DNA of 64,000 bases from Novosphingobium sp. JCM 18896. GTDB lineage: Bacteria > Pseudomonadota > Alphaproteobacteria > Sphingomonadales > Sphingomonadaceae. This document shows positions 49,603 through 57,306 of the stretch, piece after piece. The translations under genes and the position numbers were made by a program. Within the stretch, counting starts at the first letter, position 1, and every line of letters starts with the position of its first letter. Where the stretch lies: the NCBI RefSeq assembly GCF_025938095.1, contig NZ_JAPCZF010000008.1, positions 62,001-126,000 of the forward strand, read 5' to 3'. The notes under the pieces are model-generated. The model was not told where the DNA came from. It ran no database searches and saw only the letters and a list, made by a program, of their open reading frames with translations.

Positions 49603-50916
49603 ATGGAATTCGATCCCGCCAAGCTGCCACCTGTCGGCCCGCGCCCCTGGTATGCGCATCTCTACGTCCAGGTCCTGATCGCGATCGCGCTGGGCGTGTC
49701 GATCGGCCATTTCGCGCCGGCGACGGGCGAGGCGCTCAAGCCGCTCGGCGACATGTTCATCAAGCTGGTGAAGATGGTGATCGCGCCGGTGATCTTCCTG
49801 ACGATCGTCACCGGCATCGCCGGTATGCGCGATCTCGGCGCGGTCGGGCGCGTGGCGGCCAAGGCCTTCGCCTATTTCCTGACCTTCTCGACCCTGGCGC
49901 TGATCGTCGGCCTGGTGGTCGCCAACCTGGTGCGCCCGGGCGAGGGACTCAACATCGATCCCGCCACGCTCGACGCGGGCAAGGTCGCGCAATATTCGGC
50001 CAAGGCGCACGAGACGAGCCTGGTCGGCTTCGTCTCGGCGATGATCCCCGACACGCTGGTTTCCGCGCTGACCGGCGACAACGTGCTCCAGGTCCTCGTC
50101 GTCGCGATCCTGTTCGGCGTGGCACTGGCTTCGATCGGCGACCGTGGCCAGCGTGTGCTCGATCTGCTCGAGGACGTCTCGCTGGTCGTGTTCAAGCTCG
50201 TCGGCCTGGTCATGCGAGCGGCGCCGATCGGTGCTTTCGGCGCCATGGCCTTCACCATCGGCAAGTACGGCGTCGGCAGCCTCGCCAATCTCGCGGCGCT
50301 GCTCGCCACCTTCTACCTGACCTCGCTGGTCTTCGTGCTCGTCGTGCTCGGCGCGGTGGCGCGGGCGGCGGGCTTCTCGATCCTGCGGTTGATCGCCTAT
50401 CTCAAGGGCGAACTGCTGCTCGTGCTCGGCACCTCCTCGTCCGAGAGCGCATTGCCCGCGCTGATCGAGAAGATGGAGCGCGCCGGCTGCCCCAAGGCGG
50501 TGGTCGGCCTGGTCGTGCCGACCGGCTATTCGTTCAATCTCGACGGCACCAACATCTATATGACCCTGGCCGCGCTGTTCATCGCCCAGGCCTGCAACGT
50601 CGAGCTGAGCCTCGGCCAGCAATTGCTGCTGCTGTCGGTGGCGATGCTCTCGTCGAAGGGCGCGGCGGGGGTGACTGGTGCGGGTTTCATCACCCTCGCG
50701 GCGACCTTGTCGATCGTGCCCTCGGTGCCCGTCGCGGGCATGGCGCTGATCCTCGGCGTCGATCGCTTCATGTCCGAATGCCGCAGCCTGACCAACTTCA
50801 TCGGCAATGCCGTGGCGACGGTCGTGGTCTCGCGCTGGGAGGGCACGCTCGACCGCGCGCGGTTGGAGGCGGCGCTGGGCGGAGAGGCCGAGCCGGACGC
50901 ACCCGCTGCCGTTTAG
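49603..50916 (+). CDS. dctA: Dicarboxylate/cation symporter (DAACS family)
   Basis: A 437-aa inner-membrane symporter with eight or so helices and two re-entrant loops. Family marks: ALKPLGDMFIKLVKMVIAPVIFLTIVTGIA, the serine-rich loop LGTSSSESALPALIEKME, the NLDGTNIYM motif (substrate and cation binding) and LSSKGAAGVTGAGFITLAATL. It would take up C4-dicarboxylates such as succinate or malate with protons or sodium. The ATG at 49603 is not preceded by a clear ribosome site. Very sure of family; gene name by best match. Confidence 0.92.
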   Translation: MEFDPAKLPPVGPRPWYAHLYVQVLIAIALGVSIGHFAPATGEALKPLGDMFIKLVKMVIAPVIFLTIVTGIAGMRDLGAVGRVAAKAFAYFLTFSTLALIVGLVVANLVRPGEGLNIDPATLDAGKVAQYSAKAHETSLVGFVSAMIPDTLVSALTGDNVLQVLVVAILFGVALASIGDRGQRVLDLLEDVSLVVFKLVGLVMRAAPIGAFGAMAFTIGKYGVGSLANLAALLATFYLTSLVFVLVVLGAVARAAGFSILRLIAYLKGELLLVLGTSSSESALPALIEKMERAGCPKAVVGLVVPTGYSFNLDGTNIYMTLAALFIAQACNVELSLGQQLLLLSVAMLSSKGAAGVTGAGFITLAATLSIVPSVPVAGMALILGVDRFMSECRSLTNFIGNAVATVVVSRWEGTLDRARLEAALGGEAEPDAPAAV

Positions 50917-50965
50917 GACAAGTGCACCGGCTTTACCCGAGCCGTGCCGGCGCTAGGCTGGCGTG

Positions 50966-51892
50966 ATGGCATCGCTGTCACCCGAAACGCCCGACTGGCT
51001 CGCGCGCACGCTCGCGCTTCCCGGCACCAGCCGCACGGTCGAAGTTGCCGGCTGTCCGATCCACTATCTCGAATGGGGCACCCGCGGCGCGCCGGGCCTG
51101 CTGTTCGTGCCCGCCAGCGCGGGTCATGCGCATTGGTACGATCACGTCGCGCCGCTCTTCGCCGACCAGTTCCACGTCGTCGCGATCGACCTGTCGGGCT
51201 GCGGCGATTCGGGGCGGCGCGAGGTCTATACGACCGAGCTGATCGCGGCCGAGATCTTCGGCGTCTGCACTGACGCGGGCCTGCTCGACGCCGCAGTGCC
51301 GCCCGTGATCGTCGGTCACAGCGCCGGCGCCCAATACGCCATGCGCGCGGCGATCGCGCACGACGACGCGCTGCTCGGCGTCATCACGATCGACGGGCTG
51401 CGCTATGCGCGGCTCGAGAAAGACCATGCGGTCAAGGTGCTCGATGGCGAGCGCGCACCGCCCCGGCCGCCGCGGATCTATGCCGATCGCGACGAGGCGC
51501 TGGCGCGCTTCCGGCTGATGCCGCAGCCCTTGGCACCGATCGAGGCCGACGCCGTGATCGCGCATATCGCGCGCCATTCGTTCCGCGCGGTCGAGGGCGG
51601 CTGGGCGGTCAAGTACGACTCCGCGCAAGGGGCGACGATCGGCCTCGCGCTCGAGCTCGTCGATGCGCTCAAGGACCTGCGCTGCCGCTCGGCGGCGGTG
51701 TTCAGCGAACATACCCATCTCGCCGACGAGACCGCCGCCGAGGTGATCGGCGCGGCCTCGGGCGGGCGCACCGTGGTCTTCACCATCCCGGGCACGACGC
51801 ATTACCCGATGATCGACAGCCCCTTCGCGTTCGTCGCCGCGGTCAAGGGCGTGGTCCTGTCGTGGATCGCCGAGTACCGCACCCGCGGTTGA
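50966..51892 (+). CDS. Alpha/beta hydrolase
   Basis: A 308-aa hydrolase: VEVAGCPIHYLEWGTRGAPGLLFVPASAGHAHWYDHVAPLF (oxyanion region), the nucleophile in VGHSAGAQY, and a C-terminal His in PGTTHYPMIDSP. The acid residue is less clear. The substrate is unknown. GTG 50963 lies one codon upstream of ATG 50966, and either could be the start. It is 49 bases after the symporter gene and 47 before trmB, all on the plus strand, so co-transcription is possible. Confidence 0.85.
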   Translation: MASLSPETPDWLARTLALPGTSRTVEVAGCPIHYLEWGTRGAPGLLFVPASAGHAHWYDHVAPLFADQFHVVAIDLSGCGDSGRREVYTTELIAAEIFGVCTDAGLLDAAVPPVIVGHSAGAQYAMRAAIAHDDALLGVITIDGLRYARLEKDHAVKVLDGERAPPRPPRIYADRDEALARFRLMPQPLAPIEADAVIAHIARHSFRAVEGGWAVKYDSAQGATIGLALELVDALKDLRCRSAAVFSEHTHLADETAAEVIGAASGGRTVVFTIPGTTHYPMIDSPFAFVAAVKGVVLSWIAEYRTRG

Positions 51893-51939
51893 CCGGCCCT
51901 GGTTGACCGGAGCCGGCTTTTCCGCCACGCGCCCGCCCC

Positions 51940-52656
51940 ATGACCGCGAACAAGCCCGGCGATCCGACCACGCTCAACCGCCTCTATGGCCGTTCCCAGG
52001 GGCGCCCCCTGCGCAAGTTCCAGCAGGAGCTGGTCGATACCCTGCTGCCGCGCATCGCCGTGCCGGCCGAGGGCGAGGTCACGGCCGAGCGGCTGTTCGG
52101 CCAGGACTGCCCGCTGCACTTCGAGATCGGCTTCGGCGGTGGTGAGCACATGGCCTTCCGCGCCGACATGCTGCCCGACCACGGCTTCATCGGCGCCGAG
52201 CCGTTCCTCAACGGCGTCGCCCAGGCGCTAGCCCACGTCGACGGCGACGGCGGCAAGAACACCCCGCTCGGCAATGTCCGCATCCAGCACGGCGACGCGC
52301 TCGAGGTGCTGAGCCGCATTCCCGACGGCGCGCTGTCGTTCATCTACCTGCTGCATCCCGATCCCTGGCCCAAGGCGCGCCACGCCAAGCGGCGGATGAT
52401 GAACGACGGCCCGGTCGACATGTTCGCGGCCAAGCTCAAGCCCGGCGGCGAATTCCGCTTCGGCACCGATCATGCGATCTATCTGCGTCACGCGCTGATG
52501 GTCATGCGGCGCCACCGCGATCAGTTCGAATGGCTCTGCGACAAGCCGCAGGACTTCCAGAAGCGCCCCGGTGGCTGGCCCGAGACGCGCTACGAGCACA
52601 AGGCGCGCACGGTCTACGGTCACGAGGTCTGGTACTTCCGCTACCGCAAGCGCTGA
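51940..52656 (+). CDS. trmB: tRNA (guanine-46-N7)-methyltransferase TrmB
   Basis: A 238-aa SAM-dependent enzyme that makes m7G46 in the tRNA variable loop. The SAM motif is LHFEIGFGGGEHMAFRA, and the conserved TrmB catalytic stretch is LHPDPWPKARHAKRRMMN. The C-terminal part has TRYEHKARTVYGHEVWYFRY, the family's tail motif. Length and motifs are typical of the alphaproteobacterial enzyme. Very sure. Confidence 0.95.
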   Translation: MTANKPGDPTTLNRLYGRSQGRPLRKFQQELVDTLLPRIAVPAEGEVTAERLFGQDCPLHFEIGFGGGEHMAFRADMLPDHGFIGAEPFLNGVAQALAHVDGDGGKNTPLGNVRIQHGDALEVLSRIPDGALSFIYLLHPDPWPKARHAKRRMMNDGPVDMFAAKLKPGGEFRFGTDHAIYLRHALMVMRRHRDQFEWLCDKPQDFQKRPGGWPETRYEHKARTVYGHEVWYFRYRKR

Positions 52657-52754
52657 GGCCGAGCCTAAGCAAGCGGGCGGCACAAAGAATTTCTTTTTTC
52701 CGTGCGCGGCCAATCTCAATCTAATGCGTCGACATTACGATTCGTGGGGCTGCG

Positions 52755-53519
52755 ATGGATTTGGGTTTTCTGGATGTCGATAGCCTGCTGCCGTTCATGG
52801 CGGTCGGCTTTGCCGCGCAGCTGGTCGACGGTGCGCTGGGCATGGCCTTCGGCGTCATTTCGAACACCTTGATGGTCGGCGTGCTCGGCATTCCGCCCGC
52901 GCTCGCCTCGCAGCGCGTGCACTTCGTCGAGTGCTTCACCACGGCGACTTCGGGCATCAGCCACCTGCTCCACGGCAACATCGACAAGGGCCTGTTCTTC
53001 AAGCTGCTGATCCCCGGTGTGATCGGCGGCGTGCTCGGCGCCTATGTCCTGACCTCGATCGACGCCGGCGTGATCAAGCCGTTCATCCTCGCCTACCTGT
53101 CGTGCATCGGCCTCTACATCCTGTGGCGCGGCCTGTTCTATCCGCCCAAGGTTAAGGACGCGAAGATCGTGGCGCCGCTGGGCCTGATCGGCGGCTTCCT
53201 CGACGCCGCCGGCGGCGGTGGCTGGGGCCCGGTGGTCACGTCCAACCTGCTGCTCCAGGGCGCCGATCCGCGCAAGGTCGTGGGCACGGTGAACTCAGTC
53301 GAGTTCTTCCTGACCCTGACCGTCTCGGCCGTGTTCATCTGGCATCTGGGGATCGCCGATCTCGCCGGCGCGACGCTGGGCCTGCTCATCGGCGGCCTGC
53401 TGGCCTCGCCGCTCGGCGCCTGGGCGGCCAAGCACCTGCCGGCCAAGCAGATGCTGATCCTGGTCGGCATCGTGCTGTCGCTGACCAGCGCTTACGGCGT
53501 CTACCGCGCGCTGAGCTGA
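52755..53519 (+). CDS. TauE/SafE-family permease
   Basis: A 254-aa inner-membrane protein with about eight helices. The two-repeat TauE/SafE signs are FAAQLVDGALGMAFGVISNTLMV and GLIGGFLDAAGGGGWGPVVTSNLLL (each with a helix-breaking Gly-rich motif), with ASQRVHFVECFTTATSG and GTVNSVEFFLTLTVSAVF. The family exports sulfite, sulfoacetate or other organic anions. No sulfur genes adjoin, so the substrate is open. The gap of 98 bases before it has no clear feature. Family sure. Confidence 0.9.
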   Translation: MDLGFLDVDSLLPFMAVGFAAQLVDGALGMAFGVISNTLMVGVLGIPPALASQRVHFVECFTTATSGISHLLHGNIDKGLFFKLLIPGVIGGVLGAYVLTSIDAGVIKPFILAYLSCIGLYILWRGLFYPPKVKDAKIVAPLGLIGGFLDAAGGGGWGPVVTSNLLLQGADPRKVVGTVNSVEFFLTLTVSAVFIWHLGIADLAGATLGLLIGGLLASPLGAWAAKHLPAKQMLILVGIVLSLTSAYGVYRALS

Positions 53520-53552
53520 TTTGGGGCGGGTGTGATTGGCGGGGTGGCCGGT

Positions 53553-53587
53553 GCTGCCCCGCGGATCGAAACGCGGGGCAGCTTTCG
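53553..53587 (+). terminator. Possible terminator after the TauE/SafE gene
   Basis: GCTGCCCCGCG (53553-53563) and CGCGGGGCAGC (53572-53582) form a perfect 11-bp stem with an 8-base loop, followed by TTTCGG. The stem is strong, the T-run short. It is 33 bases after the stop. Confidence 0.65.
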
Positions 53588-53777
53588 GCCGAAGGTGGAG
53601 CGCCTTCGCCAAAGTGAGGTTGCTGTCGCCGAAATCCGTCCAGATAACCCCCCGGTGCGACCCGATCCGGTGATCCGCGACGACAGCGATTGCTCAGCTA
53701 TGCCGGGTCGGCCCGTCTGTAAATCACCCGGGGCCGCTGCTGCTACCAAGGTCTAAGACCTGGCTGCGATTGATGCC

Positions 53778-54758
53778 TCAGGCGGCTGCCGGGGCGGCGC
53801 GGTGGCGGTTCAACAGGGTCAGCAGGTGGCGGCGAAGCGGCACGTCGATTCGCGTGTTCAACCACCAGGCGGCGGCGATCAGCAGGGCCCAGAGATAGCC
53901 CGGCGATCCCCCCATCCCGTTGCAGGTCTGCACGATGACGCCGTGAATGCAATAGAGCGGATAGGACAGCCCACCGATCTCCTCGACGAGGCGGGTGCGC
54001 GGGGCTTCCCAGATCGTCCCGAACCAGAGGATCAGCGGCAGTAGCACGAAGGCGCTGGCCAGGTTCCAGGCGGTGTCGGTGGCGCTTACCTGCAGCGTCA
54101 CCAGGATCAGCGCGATCGGCAGCAGCCAGGCGAGCTTGGTCTCGCGACGGCGGATCGCCAGGCGAAGGTGCAACCGGTGCATGGCCACGCCGAGCGAAAA
54201 GGAGAACAAGGTCCGCGCCAGGCCGAAACCGATCGTCTGCCAGAACGCGCCGAGTTCGGCCAGGCCATAGGTCAGGCCGCCGGCGAGGAAGATCGCTCCG
54301 CTCGCCAGGATCAGGGTCGTGAGCCCGCGCCAGCCGAGCCGGACGATGACGAGCGCGAAGACGAGATTGGCGAGCAGTTCGAGTGCCAGCGACCACATCG
54401 GGCCATTGCCGGGATAGAGCGGTGCGAGTTCGGGATAGCGCACCGCCATCCCTTCGAGGTTGGGCAGGAGCAGCAGCGATTCGAAAAAGCGGCCCGACAG
54501 GACCACGCCGATCACCGCGCCGACGAAGGCCATCGGATAGACCCGCACCAGCCGCAGCAGCACGAATTCGCGCAGCGGCATGCTGTCGCGCAAGCGGGCG
54601 TCGTAGGCATGGGCGAGAACGAAGCCGCTGAGCGCGAAGAACAGATCGACGGCGAGATAGCCGCCGGGGATCCGGATCGGCGAAAACGGCCCCAGATGGT
54701 AGAGGAGCACGAGGATCGCGGCGATGCCGCGCAGCCCGTCGAGAGTGTTGAAGCGCAT
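53778..54758 (-). CDS. Acyltransferase-3 family membrane protein
   Basis: A 326-aa integral membrane acyltransferase. It opens with NTLDGLRGIAAILVLLYHLGPF, then LAVDLFFALSGFVLAHAYDARL and FVLLRLVRVYPMAFVGA; PMWSLALELLANLVFAL is the usual WSLxxE motif. These proteins O-acylate polysaccharides at the membrane. It is the third such gene in the window, and unlike the one at 19070 it has no SGNH domain. No partner genes adjoin it. Family very sure. Confidence 0.9.
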   Translation of the reverse strand: MRFNTLDGLRGIAAILVLLYHLGPFSPIRIPGGYLAVDLFFALSGFVLAHAYDARLRDSMPLREFVLLRLVRVYPMAFVGAVIGVVLSGRFFESLLLLPNLEGMAVRYPELAPLYPGNGPMWSLALELLANLVFALVIVRLGWRGLTTLILASGAIFLAGGLTYGLAELGAFWQTIGFGLARTLFSFSLGVAMHRLHLRLAIRRRETKLAWLLPIALILVTLQVSATDTAWNLASAFVLLPLILWFGTIWEAPRTRLVEEIGGLSYPLYCIHGVIVQTCNGMGGSPGYLWALLIAAAWWLNTRIDVPLRRHLLTLLNRHRAAPAAA

Positions 54759-54854
54759 TCGCTTGTCCGCCTGATCCGCGATGCGCCGGAATAGACGGTT
54801 ATGGTAAACGAAGTGCTACCGCCCACCCCGAAGGGCGGGCGGCGATGCGTGATA

Positions 54855-57116
54855 TTAGCCGGTGATGCCCGCCGCGGCGAGCACGGCCAGGGTCAGCACG
54901 TCGGGGGCGATCGCGGTCATCGGTGCGATCTGGACGGGCTTTTCCATGCCGATCAGCATCGGGCCGATCGTGGTGTTGCCGCCGAGCTCGCGCAGCAGCT
55001 TGGCCGAGATGTTGGCCGACTGCAGCCCCGGCATGACCAGCACGTTGGCCGGTGCCGACAGGCGGCTGAACGGATAGTTCTTCATGATGTTGGGGTTGAG
55101 CGCCGCGTCGGGGGCCAGGTCACCCTCGTACTCGAAGCCCGGATCGCGTGCGTCGAGCAGCGCCACCGCGTCGCGGATGTTGTCGAGCCAGCGACCCGCG
55201 GGATTGCCGAAGGTCGAGAACGACAGGAAGGCGACGCGCGGCTCGTGGCCGAGGCGGCGCGCAACGGCGGCGGTCTCGATCGCGATGTGCGCGAGATCCT
55301 CGGCCGAGGGGCGCTCGTTGATCGTCGTGTCGGCGATGAACACCGTGTTGTTCTTGGCGATCGTCAGGTGGATGCCGAAAGGCAGCGCGCCGGGCTTCGG
55401 ATCGAGAACCTGGCGGACTTCCTTGATCGACTGCGAGAACGGCCGCGTCACGCCCGAGATCATCGCATCGCCGTGGCCCAGCGCGACGAGCAGCGAAGCG
55501 AAGACGTTGCGGTCCTGGTTGACCATGCGCTTGACGTCGCGTTCCATGAAGCCGCGGCGCTGGAGGCGCTGGTAGAGATAGTCGACCATGGCCGGCACGT
55601 GCGGCGAGGTCGCCGAATTGTGGATCTCGAAGGACTCGGGATTGCTGATGCCCAGCTCGAGCAGCTTGTCGGTCACCGCCTGGGTGCGGCCGACGAGCAC
55701 CGGCGTGCCATATTCGAAATCGCGGAACTGGATCGCCGCGCGCAGCACGACGTCTTCCTCGGCCTCGGCGAAGACCACGCGCTTGGGATTGGCGCGCGCC
55801 TGGGCATAGACGTTGGTCAGCACCGAGGTGGTCGGGTTGAGCCGTGCCTTGAGGCTGTGACGATAGGCGTCGAAGTCCTCGATCGGCAATTGCGCCACGC
55901 CCGAATCCATCGCCGCCTTGGCCACGGCCGAGGAGACGACTTCCATCAGCCGCGGATCGAACGGCGCCGGGATGATGTAGTCGCGGCCGAACTGGTGGTT
56001 CTGGCCATAGGCCGCGGCGACTTCCTCGGGCACCTGCTGGCGCGCGAGTTCGGCGATGGCGCGGGCGGCGGCGATCTTCATCTCCTCGTTGATCGCGGTC
56101 GCGCGCACGTCGAGTGCGCCGCGGAAAATGAAGGGAAAGCCGAGCACGTTGTTGACCTGGTTCGGATAGTCCGAACGGCCCGTCGCCACGATCGCGTCGG
56201 GGCGCACCGCCTTGGCGTCGGGCGGGGTGATCTCCGGATCGGGATTGGCCATGGCGAAGATGATCGGCTCGTCGGCCATCGTCTTGACCATGTCCTGCGT
56301 GACCGCGCCCTTGGCCGAGAGGCCGAGGAAGATGTCGGCGCCCTTGATCGCTTCGGCCAGGGTGCGCTTGTCGGTGTCGATCGCGTGGGCCGACTTGAAT
56401 TGGTCGATGCCTTCGCGGCCCTTGTAGATCACGCCCTTGGTATCGCAGACCGTGACGTTCTCGTGCCGCACGCCCATCGACTTGATCAGCGCGGTGCAGG
56501 CCAGCGCCGAAGCGCCGGCGCCGTTGACCACGACCTTGACGTCTTCGAACTTGCGGCCGGTGATGAAGCAGGCGTTGACCAGGCCGGCGGCGGCGATGAT
56601 CGCGGTGCCGTGCTGGTCGTCGTGCATGACGGGGATCTTCATCCGCTCGCGCAGGGTCTGCTCGATGATGAAGCACTCGGGTGCCTTGATGTCTTCCAGG
56701 TTGATGCCGCCGAAGCTCGGCTCCATCATCGCGATCGCTTCGATCAGCGCCTCGACGTTCTCGCTCGCGAGCTCGATGTCGATCGAATCGACGTCGGCGA
56801 AGCGCTTGAACAGCACGGCCTTGCCTTCCATCACCGGCTTCGAGGCCAGCGCGCCGAGGTTGCCCATGCCGAGGATGGCGGTGCCGTTCGAGATCACCGC
56901 GACGAGGTTGCCCTTGGCGGTGTAGTCGTAGGCCGTGGCGGGATCGTCGGCGATCGCCTGGACGGGCACGGCGACGCCGGGCGAATAGGCCAACGACAGA
57001 TCGCGCTGCGTCGCCATCGGCTTCGAGGCGATGATCTCGATCTTACCGGGGCGGATCGTCTTGTGATAAAACAGAGCTTCGCGCTCGGTAAAACGGACGT
57101 TGCTTTCGTCGGCCAA
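54855..57116 (-). CDS. maeB: NADP-dependent malic enzyme MaeB
   Basis: A 753-aa two-domain protein that decarboxylates malate to pyruvate with NADP. The malic domain (about 1-400) has DLSLAYSPGVAVPVQAIADDP, AVISNGTAILGMGNLGALASKPVMEGKA and VVVNGAGASALACTALIKS. The C-terminal half (about 420-750) is phosphotransacetylase-like (LVMPGLQSANISAKLLRELGG), a regulatory part usually without PTA activity. The start is set at TTG 57116, behind GGGGAGA; the frame stays open to an ATG at 57272 but that leader is not family-like and would overlap the mutS promoter. Very sure. Confidence 0.95.
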   Translation of the reverse strand: MADESNVRFTEREALFYHKTIRPGKIEIIASKPMATQRDLSLAYSPGVAVPVQAIADDPATAYDYTAKGNLVAVISNGTAILGMGNLGALASKPVMEGKAVLFKRFADVDSIDIELASENVEALIEAIAMMEPSFGGINLEDIKAPECFIIEQTLRERMKIPVMHDDQHGTAIIAAAGLVNACFITGRKFEDVKVVVNGAGASALACTALIKSMGVRHENVTVCDTKGVIYKGREGIDQFKSAHAIDTDKRTLAEAIKGADIFLGLSAKGAVTQDMVKTMADEPIIFAMANPDPEITPPDAKAVRPDAIVATGRSDYPNQVNNVLGFPFIFRGALDVRATAINEEMKIAAARAIAELARQQVPEEVAAAYGQNHQFGRDYIIPAPFDPRLMEVVSSAVAKAAMDSGVAQLPIEDFDAYRHSLKARLNPTTSVLTNVYAQARANPKRVVFAEAEEDVVLRAAIQFRDFEYGTPVLVGRTQAVTDKLLELGISNPESFEIHNSATSPHVPAMVDYLYQRLQRRGFMERDVKRMVNQDRNVFASLLVALGHGDAMISGVTRPFSQSIKEVRQVLDPKPGALPFGIHLTIAKNNTVFIADTTINERPSAEDLAHIAIETAAVARRLGHEPRVAFLSFSTFGNPAGRWLDNIRDAVALLDARDPGFEYEGDLAPDAALNPNIMKNYPFSRLSAPANVLVMPGLQSANISAKLLRELGGNTTIGPMLIGMEKPVQIAPMTAIAPDVLTLAVLAAAGITG

Positions 57117-57306
57117 TGGAATTCTCCCCGCTGTCGGGCCTGCCCTAACCAATGTTAGGCCCCGGCGATAGGGGTTTGCGTGTTTCGGCTCGGTAATAAT
57201 CGAAAATAATTTGCCGCTCGCGGAGCAGTGATGTTGCGCGGCATTTTGGGGGAAAGCCGAGGGTGCCGGCATTCCGAATCGCCCGCCCGCCCGCTACCGC
57301 AGCAGC

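Noticed and set aside
48586..50622. A 678-codon open frame across ctrA, the intergenic repeat and the symporter gene
   Set aside because: It is antisense to two well-supported genes and crosses a terminator and repeat; no sensible protein.
53532..53756. A 74-codon open frame between the TauE/SafE and acyltransferase genes
   Set aside because: It covers the hairpin at 53553-53582, lacks a ribosome site and has an unlikely composition.
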